Origin: Orbilia blumenaviensis
Taxonomy: Eukaryota > Ascomycota > Orbiliomycetes > Orbiliales > Orbiliaceae
Length of the DNA stretch: 64,000 bases
Assembly (NCBI GenBank): GCA_036872755.1
Contig: JAVHNS010000004.1
Span: 1,922,001-1,986,000 of the forward strand
Direction: 5' to 3'
Positions within the stretch are counted from its first letter, which is position 1, and every line of letters starts with the position of its first letter. Of this stretch, positions 1 to 11,364 are shown piece after piece. A model generated the notes under the pieces. The model saw only the letters and a program-made list of their open reading frames with translations, ran no database searches and was not told the origin of the DNA. The position numbers and the translations under genes are program-made.

Positions 1-3000
1 CTCCCGCCAATTAGCAATTAAAACCGGGCTCACCAGCCGCGGAACCCAAACGGATTAAACCCAAAACTTCGAAATTTGTTCTTTTTTCTCCTTCCAACGC
101 GTTGCGTAAATGGTTGATCAGGCATATTACTATACCCACATATAGATCCCTTCTTATGTGAAAGCATAGATTAGATCTCATAGCATCGTTCTCCCGAAAC
201 GCCATTCGATGCGACACTCCTGTTAAACGTTGTTTTCCTGTTCTTCTTTTTCTTTCTTTCCCATTTGTTTCTTTCCTTTTCCTTTCTTGTGAGTTTAGGG
301 CCTGATTTTGACAACATAGTATCTATATTTCTTTGCGACTGAATATGAATTTGTTGCATTTTTTGTGTTGTCTCTCCCTCAGGTTCGAACTTGGACATCG
401 ACGGATTGATGTTAAGACTGAGTGAAGCAAGCGGTTAGCACGAAGTAACGTCTGAACTAAATATAAGGCCGATGTATTGAATCGTATAGTTTGTTAAGAA
501 ATACGGAAGCTGGCAAGATCTATTGATTGTCTGAAGGAATGGCGGCTGTGGGTGTCCTCTCATAGTATGCGATGCTTCGGTGGCCAGCCAGTAATCGAAA
601 TTATCTATTTCCATTAAAAAGAAAGAAAAGAAAGAGAAAAAACTAACGGGACAGGTAAAAAAGCTCTCTTCTTCCAATTGAAATGGCTTGGAATGCCTGG
701 ATTTACAAGTTCATGTGCTAGTTGAGAGGCGGTTTAGATCGAGGGTAGCACATTGAATTGAAGGTACTTGCCATACCTATAGTGAATAATGAAGTTTTAT
801 TGTGGTAGAAGAGGAACCTCGAATTGGTGCTATGAGGGGAATACATTCCTTACCTTACAATTGCAAGCGCTTTGACCTTAAGCCTTAATGCATGTCATAG
901 TCGCCCATGAGGTGGAAAGATACCGACCCTCCAGGGCGACGTCAAAAGAGAACCTCAACCTGTCGATTCCGAATTCTTTGTCTACAAGTATACGCATTGT
1001 CAAAATAAGGATGATATGTCTCCTTTTGGACATAACCAGCTGGGGAAACAGGAACATATAACCCGCTTTCGAAGTTTCAAAAGACACGCAGTGTGGGTAG
1101 GTGGAGATGCCCCATTGGTTGCTTCGGGTTTTCTTCGGGTTTAAGTCTATAATTATTATTAATCTACGAGTGTTCGAGTAAGAGAATCGACCATTCCCGC
1201 CTTAATGTGAGCGTATATCTTATAAAAAGATAAGTGGTGATTGGTAATATTCGTATTCGTCTATTCGTGCGTTTGTCGATACAACCGATCAATTGCTAAA
1301 GTGTATCGATGAGAATTCTGAAAATTGAATGTGCAGGGTTTGCAACTGGGCAGCGAGATCACGTAGGATTGGCGTGAGATTACAATTCTCCCAAAGATGT
1401 CTTCATTCAATTTCGGATCTAGACTTCAAGACCATAATCAGTCCTTTGTTGTAGCTATTGCAAGAGAAATCGAAACTAAAAGATCAAAAACCATTAATAT
1501 TTACTATTTACTATTAACATTCTAGCATGCTGACTCCCATGTTTCTGAGCGCCTATGCTTTCCAGGGCTCTTTGTAATATCACTTAAATCGGGATCCCTC
1601 GGACAGTTGTAGCCGTTCATCCAAGCCAAGTAATGGGCCAAGTCGCCACTTTTGAGGCCTTTAAAACATAGTATTGTGACAGATACTTCATTGGGAGCAA
1701 TGTATGTATAGACATCCTTGGTGGCATCTTGGTTTGTGAAAACGGCATCGTAATACTGCTGCGCTTTTGCTTATTTACAATAATAATACGATATCTGCCA
1801 GAAGTGATGTTTCTCAGCTAGCTGAGACTTGCTCTTCAATGCATGGCATCGGTGCAGCTTACGCATGCATCAATGTTCCAAACTAGGTATCAGGAGCTTT
1901 GTTACTTACCTCTCAACCACATGACATACATTCTCTTCAGAGTAAAACGAAACTAATTGATAGTTATCTCTAGTTCTAACCTTGTGACGCATCGGCGGAA
2001 TTATTTCCGATAGTATATATAGTTGAGGTGTTATTTTTTGATTTCGTAGCATAGTATGCAGTAAGCACAAAGAAGAAATATATCGGCGTAGTATTATGGG
2101 GATCGCAGGATACAAACGGGATAGAAAGGCGGGGTCAAACATGTAGCATGTCCTTCACACTCCTTATGAGCTCAGAATATATCGCGGGGAACCGGGCCAT
2201 CGCTCGTGTCAGGGGCAGATGTAAGATCTTCGAGGATATTAGAATATAACTCGGTTCGAGTTATACGTGAAGATAGATAGGTTTAATTGAATCGCCTAAC
2301 CTAGTGACAAAAAAAAAAAGAAAAGTTCATGCAAAAGCAAGATGATCAGTAATCGATATCCAGGTGCGCGGTATCGGATCAATATAGTCCTGCAGACAAG
2401 ATGCAGAGTGATATATTGATATATGCGGAAAACTTGCGCATTTGGTATCTCACAAAAGGCCCAATTGGCCGTGAGATTGGGTCTCAACCCTCCAAACAAG
2501 AACACCATTGTTTTCCGAACCCGTGCATGCTTGTACTGTCAGCATACATTAAACCCCACAGAATTACACTCGGTCCATGGTCCAGGCATATACCCCTTCT
2601 GCGCGAATCGGAATTGTGCAATCGATTTCGGGGCTGGCCGACTCATCGAATCCGACATATATTTCCACTGAAGCGGTCAGATGGCTTCCCAAGGCTAAGA
2701 CAATCAACGCTTAGCTTTACTAATCATTAAAACTAAGCCCAGCGGGATGTAGTATTGAAATTTACCACGTGAGAGCCCTCCGGCGGCCAATTTCATTAAC
2801 CATGGATATCATATCCCTATAAATATAGATGTGAAGGTATACGGACGGGAAGGCCGGCTGGAATCGACACGTTCCAAGTTCCAATCAATTAGGCGGAATC
2901 GCGAGCGAACAGCCGACCGAAGATGCATATGTCTCTAACAAGAAAATACTTCTTGTCATGAAGCATTTAGCCTGAATTTTTGGTATCAAGGCACCAGGCA

Positions 3001-3745
3001 GTGTCTTCTTGACTTGGACGAGCTGAGAGAATTGGTTGGCATCTTATTACGCCCATTTGAACCTTTAGCCCCACCAGCTGTGCATGCGCGCAGTCAAGCC
3101 TATACCCCTGCTCTGTGTCACTTTAACCGAGTTCCAACAATCAACACATATTTTCTCAATTCCACCAAGGATCGGAAAGGAGCAGGAATTCTTCCTCTTC
3201 GACCCTGTCAACCTCGACAGTTTGTAGAACGCAGGGCGTTTTCAGGAAGCGCCCCTAGATGTGTATTCTAAACTATAATATTCTATAGTTATAGAACTAA
3301 ACCACGGTTTATACCGACACTACCACCTACTATGCCTTGCTCTAAATTCCCGCATATTCGCACTCCGCTACATATATCTGCACAGATACGAGCTATCGAT
3401 TCTCAGTTTCATGATTTCGGTTTGCATCACGACGTCATTACGTATTCATATTCATATTCATATAGTAGATAGAAATAAAGAGTAAAAATCTGCAAAAATA
3501 GCCCAGAGATGTCTATAAATACTGTCCATTTCGTTCTCATGAATAATGATTTTCACTATCGCCATCAAGCAAAGAAACCTAGAATCAGATCAACATAAGC
3601 AATACACTTTCACCAATAGCTATATTGTCTAATTTCAGACGCACTTCAATCAGTAACTATCCTCTAGATCTCCTCCTCGCCTCAGAATCACTTGGCTGTC
3701 CCATAGATCTATCTTCTAATCTACTCCTATAATAGAAAACTCAGA
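1..3745. other. Gene-poor stretch
   Basis: No open frame here has both a convincing start and protein-like composition; all are under about 110 codons and several begin at non-ATG codons. The sequence is AT-rich with short direct repeats (for example repeated TATTCA near 3450-3470). A frame at 3014-3271 ends in a mitochondrial-presequence-like Arg/Ser stretch (RRAFSGSAPR) but starts at TTG and has no support. This may be subtelomeric, or decayed sequence between accessory genes. Confidence 0.5.
3514..3521 (+). promoter_or_regulatory. TATA-like box upstream of the 68-aa secreted protein
   Basis: TATAAATA lies about 225 bases before the ATG at 3746. The leader between them is C/T- and A-rich with no ATG-initiated frame of note. 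Assigned from motif and spacing only. Confidence 0.35.
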
Positions 3746-3952
3746 ATGAAGGTCTTCAACGTTATCGTCCTCACATTCGTCGCCACTGCCATCGCAGCCC
3801 CAGCTCCGAAGCCAATGGCTGAGCCCAGTACCGTTGCTGAGCTCCATAAGCGCCAGTGCTCCGCCTGTAAGGGTGGACAATACAGCTGCCTTTGCGGACC
3901 TGGGTATGTGAAATGTAAATTTGATATGGCATGCACATGCACAATTCACTAA
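3746..3952 (+). CDS. Small secreted cysteine-rich protein with Kex2 site
   Basis: Intronless frame of 68 residues. Residues 1-18 form a classic signal peptide (MKVFNVIVLTFVATAIAA), followed by a short Ala/Pro-rich pro-segment ending in a Lys-Arg pair (HKRQC), a Kex2 cleavage site. The mature part would be about 33 residues with seven Cys spaced C-x2-C-x6-C-x-C-x6-C-x6-C-x-C, rich in Gly/Lys. This is the layout of fungal effector-like or antimicrobial-like small secreted proteins, but I recognise no family. A TATA-like element sits upstream, and the next genes to the right are also secreted Cys-rich proteins. The odd number of Cys leaves one unpaired or allows dimer formation. The coding call rests on signal peptide plus processing site; function is unknown. 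Confidence 0.75.
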   Translation: MKVFNVIVLTFVATAIAAPAPKPMAEPSTVAELHKRQCSACKGGQYSCLCGPGYVKCKFDMACTCTIH

Positions 3953-5724
3953 CTCTTCGGTGTTATGTAACAGTTTTTATTGCTGGTACAAGTGCTAAAC
4001 GATTAGCCTCGATCCCAGTCAAATTGACACTTCGACTCAAATACATCTGGTACAATTATGGTCCGTTAATCTAGATTCACCTTGGAACGAAATCCCAAGA
4101 CAATCTTTTTTTTTTTTCAAGCTCATTTACATTTTTTGTATACAACCTCCTACTTGCCACTATGCTGCGGCCCCAGCCATAAAATGTAGTACGCAGCCTC
4201 CATGGTTTATCCTGTTATAAGGCCTACTTTTAGAGCTGCAAACCGGGAACTCGTGTCTATTAGATACTTCAATTGAATCTAGCATCCAATCAAATCATCT
4301 ATACCTGCTCTAAAAATGTGTCTTCAGATATACCAGTAACCCAAGTACTATGCGTACGCAATCAGACATCACGGCGCTATATTTATATACTTAGTTATAA
4401 TATAATACCCCAGCCGTATCCCCACCATGCCGATCCAAAATTATTATTCATCAGCCAAAACCAAATTCAAATCAACGTCATTAATCCTATGTTATCCGAT
4501 CAAACAGCTGCCCAGATCGAAAAGTATTTATATCTTGAGTCTTGGCTCTATTCTCCCATGTATATAGTAGGCTGTCATATAATACCAAGCACCAGAACAC
4601 CGGAGTAAAATATCTAAGCAAGCTTGGTTGTAGATCGCGTTCCAAATTCGATAATACCGAATAAAAGAGAAACCATTCGCGGTGGCCTTAAATATGGATC
4701 CAGTGCAGTTGGCTCTATCTGGAAGTATCCGTGGTTTTACGTAGCCAGTGCATGGATGGGCACGTTGACCCATGAGCCCATTGTGTTGGTAGTTTCAATT
4801 TAGAAGCTATGCTATGGCTAGCCATAAACCACACCTACAATTCCACTCTCAGGTGATGGCCTTCTCGACTTTCTGAGTGTCTCTGAAAATATTTTAACTT
4901 GATATACTTTCTGGGCGGAAAGGGTCAGTAGCTAGCTAAATACGGCAACGACTACCAATTCAGCTTGTTGTAACATCCGGGGTGTTGCATCTCGCATGGA
5001 CAGGTACAAAACGCCTATTATCGAGTTAATGCCAAATTTACACAACAGCTGGACTTTTAAATATCCACGCGGCGTCGCCTTGAAATGGCAGACCGGCAAT
5101 AAAAGCCCAGACTATTTGGTTAACTCGTACCGCCTTGAAGAATTTCTTGTTGCATCAGCGGCGTGCCCATATCAACTATCTATTGCATCGATTCATGAGC
5201 CTAACCGCGACCGGCAACAATTAGACCTATCTATCCAACGGGCGAGTAATCGCGAGCGAGCATGCCAATGGCAAGTACAACCATGATGATTCGGTTGCGG
5301 GGCGCCACTAAAGCGTTGAACATTTTAATAGGTAAGTGAAGTCACTTCATGCTTAATATTTCGATCTATCGAGATAGTTTCAACAGGCCAAGCAAATCCA
5401 ATTGACAGGGTCTTACCCGACTACCCACATTTTCGTAGACTCATGGACAAGTCAACCCGCCAGTATATAGGGACACTTAAGTCTCCACGCAATGTTTTTG
5501 CTGTTTAAAACCAAATGTTTCCCAGGTCCGCCGGGTTGAATTTCTGAGGTATTCGACAGTTAAGATTCCCACCGAGAGGTTATAAGGTTAGCTGCAGGAC
5601 TAACTGGGTGGATTCTCAAGGACGAGATCTAGGCCTTCACGACGTCGATATTCTTAAACATCGACGCTCCAACGCTCTTTACATTGTGTTAATGCAGTAG
5701 TCGACATTTCGACAGACGATCATT
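3953..5724. other. Intergenic, no convincing gene
   Basis: AT-rich spacer between two secreted-protein genes. An 81-to-111-codon frame near 4273-4773 on either strand and a 96-codon frame at 4996-5286 have no recognisable protein features. The last 250 bases probably hold the promoter of the Stig1-like gene. Confidence 0.5.
5464..5470 (+). promoter_or_regulatory. TATA-like box upstream of the Stig1-like gene
   Basis: TATATAG about 255 bases upstream of the ATG at 5725. The 5 kb end of the spacer shows no other clear core element. Motif-based only. Confidence 0.25.
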
Positions 5725-7053
5725 ATGAAGCCAACTTTCGTTCACTCCTTTTTATGCCTTGCGGCTGGCATTAGATTCGCCGATGCATATGCATACGCAG
5801 CTGGATGCAATGCCGACAATTGTGCTCGTGGTGTTACAGGAACTGCTGTCAGGATTCCCATATCACAAAGGGCTGCGGACTGTTCGAAGTTCATGGGCGC
5901 TATGGGACCAGCACCTACAACTATTACAACCACTGTCATGAAGACAGTGGTCGTGTCTTCTACTGTTGGGACTAGAACAGTAAGGGCTTCTTGAATTCAA
6001 GGACTGCAAAATACAAATAATTACAGATATATAGCTAACTGTTTTGATTTTCAGGAAACTCAGACCTCCAGTGGGGAGGAGGAGGAAGAGACCCCAACAT
6101 TCGGCAAAGTTGCGGCAACTGACGGTAAAGCAGACGACAAAAAAGACGACAAGGAGGATGACAAGAAGGACGACAAAGAAGACGACAAGGACGACAAGGA
6201 TGACAAGCCTGCTGAAGGTGATGCCGCAAAGGATACAACGGACGCCGCAAAGAATGTTGACGACACTCCCGCCGCCGCCGACGAGAAGAAGGCAGACAAA
6301 TTGCGGAGGAGATCCCCCTATGGGAACGATGAGGAACTCGCAAAGGAGGCAAAACCAGCCCCTGCCACCACGCCAGCACCTAAACCTGCCACCACAGGTA
6401 AAGAGGTCCCAGAGTACGCCAGCCACTGCTCTGGGTCAGTAAGGTATAGTTCCGCATGTTCTTGTTGGGGAATTAGAGCAGGATCCGCTTCCCCCTCGAC
6501 CGAGACAGAGGTTGTAACCAAGACGACAACTTCAGTCGTTCAGATCACTGCTGTCGTCAAGAAGATGTCTATTGTTTGCTCCAAGACACAAGAAAAGTGT
6601 GGCGAAACCTGCAAGAACGTCTTTACCGACACAAAGAACTGCGGAGCCTGTGATGTTAAATGCAAAGATGGCGCTTCTTGCATCCACGGTGTTTGCACAG
6701 AGCCAGCTTGTGAAGGTGTCGGGGAATGGCAATGTAATAATGAAAGCAAAAAGGGTTGTAACGGTGGTACAGATCATGAAACTTTCTGCATGAAAGGTGT
6801 CAAGGGAAGCTTCTGTACATCGTTCGCCAATCTTCCGCTCTGCCCCAGAACGGAGGCAGATGGATGCAAATCCGACGATGAATGCGGGAAAGGACAAATT
6901 TGTGGTCACATCGCCTGCTGCGGTTGGAATATCTGCATAAAGCCGCATTTCCCGGATCCGATTGGAGGACCCTTAAGCAAGGCAGCAAAGACAAGTAGAC
7001 TCCTCAAGAGAGAAAACAAGCTCAGATTGCGATCACTGGCTCAAACTGATTAA
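5725..7053 (+). CDS. Secreted Stig1-like cysteine-rich protein with Lys/Asp tract
   Basis: Two exons, 5725-5979 and 6055-7053 (intron GTAAGG...TTTTCAG, phase 0), giving 417 residues. Order: signal peptide (about 1-21); a short CNADNCARG motif region and Thr/Val-rich stretch; a highly charged Asp/Lys repeat tract (roughly 105-130, DDKKDDKEDDKK type) followed by Ala/Pro/Thr-rich linker; a second Cys patch (YSSACSCWG); and a C-terminal Cys-rich domain of about 150 residues. The last begins with the Stig1-type spacing CGETC-KN-x4-D-x2-NCGAC-x3-C-x4-SC-x3-VC and continues with two further Cys clusters ending CGHIACCGWNIC. It is presumably secreted, wall-associated or extracellular. The Stig1 assignment is by motif; the remainder is unfamiliar. 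The tail (about 40 residues) is basic with a KRE site that could be trimmed. Confidence 0.85.
6121..6300 (+). repeat. Coding Lys/Asp repeat tract
   Basis: Imperfect GAC/AAG/GAT/AAA codon repeat inside exon 2 of the Stig1-like gene, encoding alternating Asp and Lys pairs and then an Ala/Asp-rich segment. Such tracts are prone to length variation between strains. Confidence 0.75.
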
Positions 7054-8618
7054 GTTTGATAATCACCATTCAAATTCATATAACTCCACCTTCGCTGGAA
7101 ACCTCCTCCCAATGCAAATGTATCAGAATATATATGCATTAACCTTCCTTCTTTTCAATCTGTACATGTCTTGTGTTGGAATATGTTGTGTTTTTTAGAG
7201 GCTTTACATTTAGCTAGAGCACGGCGTCAAGGGAACAAGAATATTTCTTATGTACATGTCAGTATCGTAGTATGTCTATATCAAAATTGAGATGGGAATT
7301 TATTTATGCCTCGAATTCAAAGCTCTTAACTATTGTTGAAAGTTCAAGTACAACTCACGGTCCCAAAGAGCCCCAGAATAACCTAAGATAACACACCATA
7401 TTAAAAACGTTAACACCCAATAAAATGCAGTAGCACAGTGGACAGCGACCATGATGAAAGGTGGACTGTTAGTATACATTTAAATAACCCAAATCACCAA
7501 AACCATGCCGTCCTGATATTGCCTAAATGCTTATCTAAGTACTTATTTATGTAGTAATATTATATTCCGACATGGGGTACGTACACTCGGCAGGCCCTAT
7601 CAAATATATTGTAATCCCCAACCCAGTTACCGAAATCCCGTACCCCCAATATACGCCTCGAAGTTCATGCACATGTACAATTTGTGACAGAGAAACGTGT
7701 TGTCCGTCGATTTGCTTTTAAAGCGACCTGTCATGGTTTCGCCTCCTTGCGGCGCTGATTGGCTGACCGAACTCTATGATCCAAATCAGAATCCCGTGAT
7801 ATCCGGTTTTATAATATAGAGTGTTCAAGATAATTTGGACGCAATGAGATCCCAAAAAGAAAGTTAAGGATGCGGGGTTGGCGTAAGCCTCCACTCCTCA
7901 TCGGGGAGAACGGCTTTTCGGCACCAGAGCTTGTTTTACAAGCGAGGAGTTAAGCTTCTGCAAGGGTTTGGGGTAGCATTCGCCATGCCCTCCGCTGCTG
8001 ATCGTAGCTGATTCCGATGCTAGTTGGTGTGGATGACTTTGATTCATAACGACACTTCCTGTTTAGCCATAGCCCAAAGATCTGTTTCTCTATTTTAAGG
8101 AACCAGAATACTCTAATCTTTTGATGATCTATGAGACGACGATAGCATAGGTTCAGCGGGTTCTGTTCCGACCGGCACCTTGCAAAGTTATAAAGTGGAC
8201 AAGGAGTTTGGCATTTAAAATTTCTACGTTGCAATTGTCACATCAGCAGCTATGAAATATCCGAATACTGGCATCCCCTCTGAGAATTAATCTATAAAAT
8301 CTTAGCGAATTCTTCTGGGTTTCCTTTCGTTATTTGTTAAAATCCCGTCACTGAAAACACCAAACCCAGCGACAACCGGGCATATCTAGCAGAAACCTAA
8401 ATGCCAAATTTAAACATATTTGCCCAGCCGCTCAGCTATTGTATATAAGTATGTATATCGTGGGGCTGTTTATGATTAAACAGCAAAGTCCACTTGACCT
8501 ATCAATGACTCGAACGGTTGTTCATCTATCTGAGTTTAATATATATACTAACTAACTGTGGTGTCTCGCCTCATATACAGATTTCAGCGCAAGGCCCTCT
8601 ATATGAGATAGGCCAGCC
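7054..8618. other. Intergenic, no convincing gene
   Basis: AT-rich spacer. One antisense frame (7950-8234) has no recognisable features. Near the right end TACTAAC at 8547-8553 followed by CAG at 8578-8580 looks like the 3' end of an intron in the leader of the next gene, with a GTATGT at 8449 as a possible donor. Confidence 0.45.
8442..8449 (+). promoter_or_regulatory. TATA-like box upstream of the Cys/Pro repeat protein
   Basis: TATATAAG about 170 bases upstream of the ATG at 8619. If the GTATGT that overlaps its end is instead a leader-intron donor, the true core promoter lies further left. Confidence 0.3.
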
Positions 8619-9224
8619 ATGGTTATAAAGTCAATTATCTTTAACCTTCTCGTGATATACGGCAGCACGCTTGTAGCTGCCGCAGCATGTCTTAAAGGAG
8701 GTCCCTGCACGACATGTTCAACTTTCTCTACACCAATATGCCCAGGGTTTCCGGCTTCTGTTCTATGTGGGCCATGCGGGGTCCCAATAGCCCACCCCCC
8801 TTGTCCTCACCCTCCTCCAACAACGACTGCCTGCACGTCTTGTACAACCTTTCCAACACCTCTTTGTCCAGGGGGGATAGGACCAAAAACTCTCTGTGGC
8901 CCATGCGGGACTCCGATTAACACTCGCATACCCTGCCCCATTCTACCTCCTACTACCACGGCCTGCACGACCTGCACAACGCTTCCAACACCTATTTGTC
9001 CCGGTGGAGTAGGGCCTGCAACAATTTGCGGACCATGTGGGACACCAATCAATACACGAGTCCCATGTCCGATAGCGCCACCGACGGTAACTACAACAGG
9101 CTGTACAACATGTACCACTTTCGCAACACCGCTGTGTTCCGGATTAGGGCCTACTAAACTCTGCGGACCATGCGGCACGCCGATAAACACGATCCTCCCG
9201 TGCCCGATCTTGTCACCAACATAG
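8619..9224 (+). CDS. Secreted Cys/Pro/Thr tandem-repeat protein
   Basis: Intronless frame of 201 residues starting at an ATG in good context (GCCATGG). A signal peptide of about 22 residues (hydrophobic FNLLVIYGSTLVAAAA) precedes four tandem copies of a roughly 43-46-residue unit: C-T-x-C-T-T-x2-T-P-x-C-P-G-x-G-P-x-T-x-C-G-P-C-G-T-P-I-N-T-R-x-P-C-P-I-x-P-P, six Cys per unit with a Thr-rich spacer between units. The first copy is the most diverged. The protein ends abruptly after the fourth copy. Pro/Thr richness suggests O-glycosylation and a cell-surface or extracellular role. I recognise no family. It lies in a run of secreted Cys-rich genes. Repetition with conserved Cys spacing argues that the frame is real. 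Confidence 0.8.
   Translation: MVIKSIIFNLLVIYGSTLVAAAACLKGGPCTTCSTFSTPICPGFPASVLCGPCGVPIAHPPCPHPPPTTTACTSCTTFPTPLCPGGIGPKTLCGPCGTPINTRIPCPILPPTTTACTTCTTLPTPICPGGVGPATICGPCGTPINTRVPCPIAPPTVTTTGCTTCTTFATPLCSGLGPTKLCGPCGTPINTILPCPILSPT
8694..9220 (+). repeat. Four tandem coding repeats of about 130-140 bp
   Basis: The four protein units of the secreted Cys/Pro protein are also similar at DNA level (recurrent CC-ATGCGG-ACNCC and TGTACNACNTTNNCAACACC segments), indicating origin by tandem duplication. Copies 2-4 are the most alike. Confidence 0.8.
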
Positions 9225-10391
9225 AAATCGACTAACAGGGTATCAAGGGGTCGTTCGCGCGAATTAGGAGGGTTAAAAGGATTCAGGAAGGATTCGTAGG
9301 ATTCCTGGTGAGATTTTCTGGGAAGTTTATATATACTTAGGTACCAAGTCAACGACTGGTGTTTGACATGCCTGGACGTTTCCATGTTTCGCTGTTGCAT
9401 AAGGATATGTGCATGCATGTTGTCCCTAAAATGTTGGATATCAAATCGGATCTGTAAAAATTTAATAGGAATCCAGGGCACTTACCCGATGTCGTCGTAA
9501 CTATCATTTTATCTTCTACCCTTCAATGCGGGCCTATAAGTTTGAGGCTCTGGATATAACCCCGACAGTCATAGACTGAAGCCTTAGAATGGCATAGAAT
9601 AGATCTAATTAATTTTTCATGTATAAGTACGTATATATACCGAGGGGAAGTACGGACAGAAGCATACGTAGGCCGCCGACAGCTGACAACGCGGCTCTCG
9701 CAAAAACTTTGTTGGATTTCCCGAGTTGTGTTGACAGTCTTGGGTTGTGTTTTAGCCTGCCTAAGCTGGCTAAAGGTAGCAAGACTCCTGTCAATTCTTC
9801 TTCTCTCTCCCTCCTACCACCGCTTCTTCTTCCTCGCCTCCCACCATCTTGAGTATCCTTCCTCCGGCCTCCACAAAGTCCGCCTCACCCGAAACGTCTC
9901 TCAAAACAACATTCAAGGCCCATATCGACCCCGTCGTTACTCCCTCCTTCCGGTATGCTGTAGTTCAGATTCGGAAATTCGACCTGGGAACCTTTTGGAG
10001 ACGGCGATTACTCCAGCCGCCCCTCTATAGCTTGTGTGGCGTTTGGATTCATCCTATTCCGGGTACCAGCAAAGGACATCACTGGCGATAGCACCATACT
10101 TGGATCTTGTTTCGTGGAGACCTCCTTTTCGACCGGTCAGATTACCGAAAACACCTCGACGTTTCTATTTACATTCTGTTTGCCTCGAAACGATTCGCTA
10201 CGACCAGACCGAATTACCTCCACCCAACCTGATACATCCCCTGAACCTTTACCCACACCTTTTTCAAACCAACTTCCAGCATACATTACCTCTTAGATTG
10301 TGAAATACCCATCACTTCCTAGGGAAACGTCGACCTCTTTGCCATTATCGAGATTCTACACCGTCTTCACAATATCATATAAACCGTCAAA
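9225..10391. other. Intergenic and probable long leader of STS1
   Basis: Right of about 9780 the sequence is C/T-rich and free of gene-like frames apart from short overlapping ones, as expected of a long 5' leader for the downstream gene. Several short upstream frames are present. Nothing else is supported. Confidence 0.45.
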
Positions 10392-11364
10392 ATGAGCAAC
10401 CCCTTTGCCGCCTTCGCTAGTCGAAGGGTATCACCAAAGCCTAATGGTTTAATTATGAGTATGTCGTCTAGATGAAATCTTCAGATATATCCAATATAAT
10501 GATACTAACATATCAACTCGTTCAGCCTCCAAGAAACGCAAAGCAAGCCCTGGGGGTGATGACGACGATCGGATGTCTGCATCTCCCACTGCATCTCCCA
10601 ACCTCGCTAACAGAAGCATACCTGGTGGTCAGCCAACACAATCTCGAACCATTAAACGGGCTAGAACCTCTGTCACGGGGAGACCTCTACCCCTTCCTCG
10701 ACTTTTAGAAACTCTGGATGCCAACGGCCTAAAGGCGCTCTTGCGAACTCTATGCGAAAGAAATCCCCAGCTTACCGCGGAAATATCTGCTGTTGCACCA
10801 AAGCCAACTGTCAGCAGCTCACTTAACCTTCTTCACACCTATGAGAATGGTGTTCGTCAGTCATTCCCATATGGCGGAAATCCAGAGGGAGATTATGCCT
10901 ATAACCGTGTTCGACCGGCTCTACTCGAATTGTTAGATGCGCTTTCCGATTACACCCCACACTTCCTCCCTCCAAACGAACAGTCATTCTCGAACGGTCT
11001 CGAGTTTCTTGATGGCGCTACGGCCATTATCCACCGACTACCGAACTGGGAGAACCCTATTCACAATCATCATAAGAACATTGCCTATGAGGAAATTTCG
11101 AAAGCTTGGATTCTGTTGTTGAAGGAAACAGCTAGGCGGGGAGGTGGGATCAGTTTACAATACGATGGATGGGACGGGAAGCTACAACGACACAATGAAC
11201 AGTCTGGTGGAAGGTTAGAACCCGCTATTGCAGAACTACGGACCACCTTGGGGTGGCTCAGTAACGACACCAGTAATCAGTCGCTTCAACAGACACGGAC
11301 TGGTAATACTCTTGGCTTCCGTATCGAGACACCTGGTGCGCCTGTTGCTCTTCAAATTTGGTAG
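10392..11364 (+). CDS. STS1: Sts1/Cut8 tethering factor for nuclear proteasome
   Basis: Two exons, 10392-10458 and 10526-11364 (intron GTATGT...TACTAAC...TTCAG), giving 301 residues. Sts1 (fission yeast Cut8) tethers the 26S proteasome at the nuclear envelope and is needed for timely degradation of mitotic proteins. The N-terminal half-disordered region carries basic nuclear-localisation clusters (SKKRK and IKRAR) and the DDRMSASP motif seen in Pezizomycotina orthologues. The conserved Cut8 domain follows: GRPLPLPRLLETLD, then the FPYGGNPEGDYAYNRVRP segment, TPHFLPP and the AYEEISKAWILL helix. The short first exon and its phase give a start matching known orthologues. Identification is strong. 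Confidence 0.95.

Noticed and set aside
3014..3271. 85-codon frame ending in a mitochondrial-presequence-like motif
   Set aside because: Begins at TTG, has no downstream coding continuation that I could join, and the motif is short enough for chance.
5863..6426. 187-codon minus-strand frame
   Set aside because: Antisense to the Stig1-like gene; its Leu/Val-rich content is the complement of the Lys/Asp tract and it spans an intron.
8807..9481. 224-codon minus-strand frame over the Cys/Pro repeat gene
   Set aside because: It mirrors the tandem repeats of the plus-strand gene and extends past it; the plus strand has signal peptide and conserved Cys spacing.
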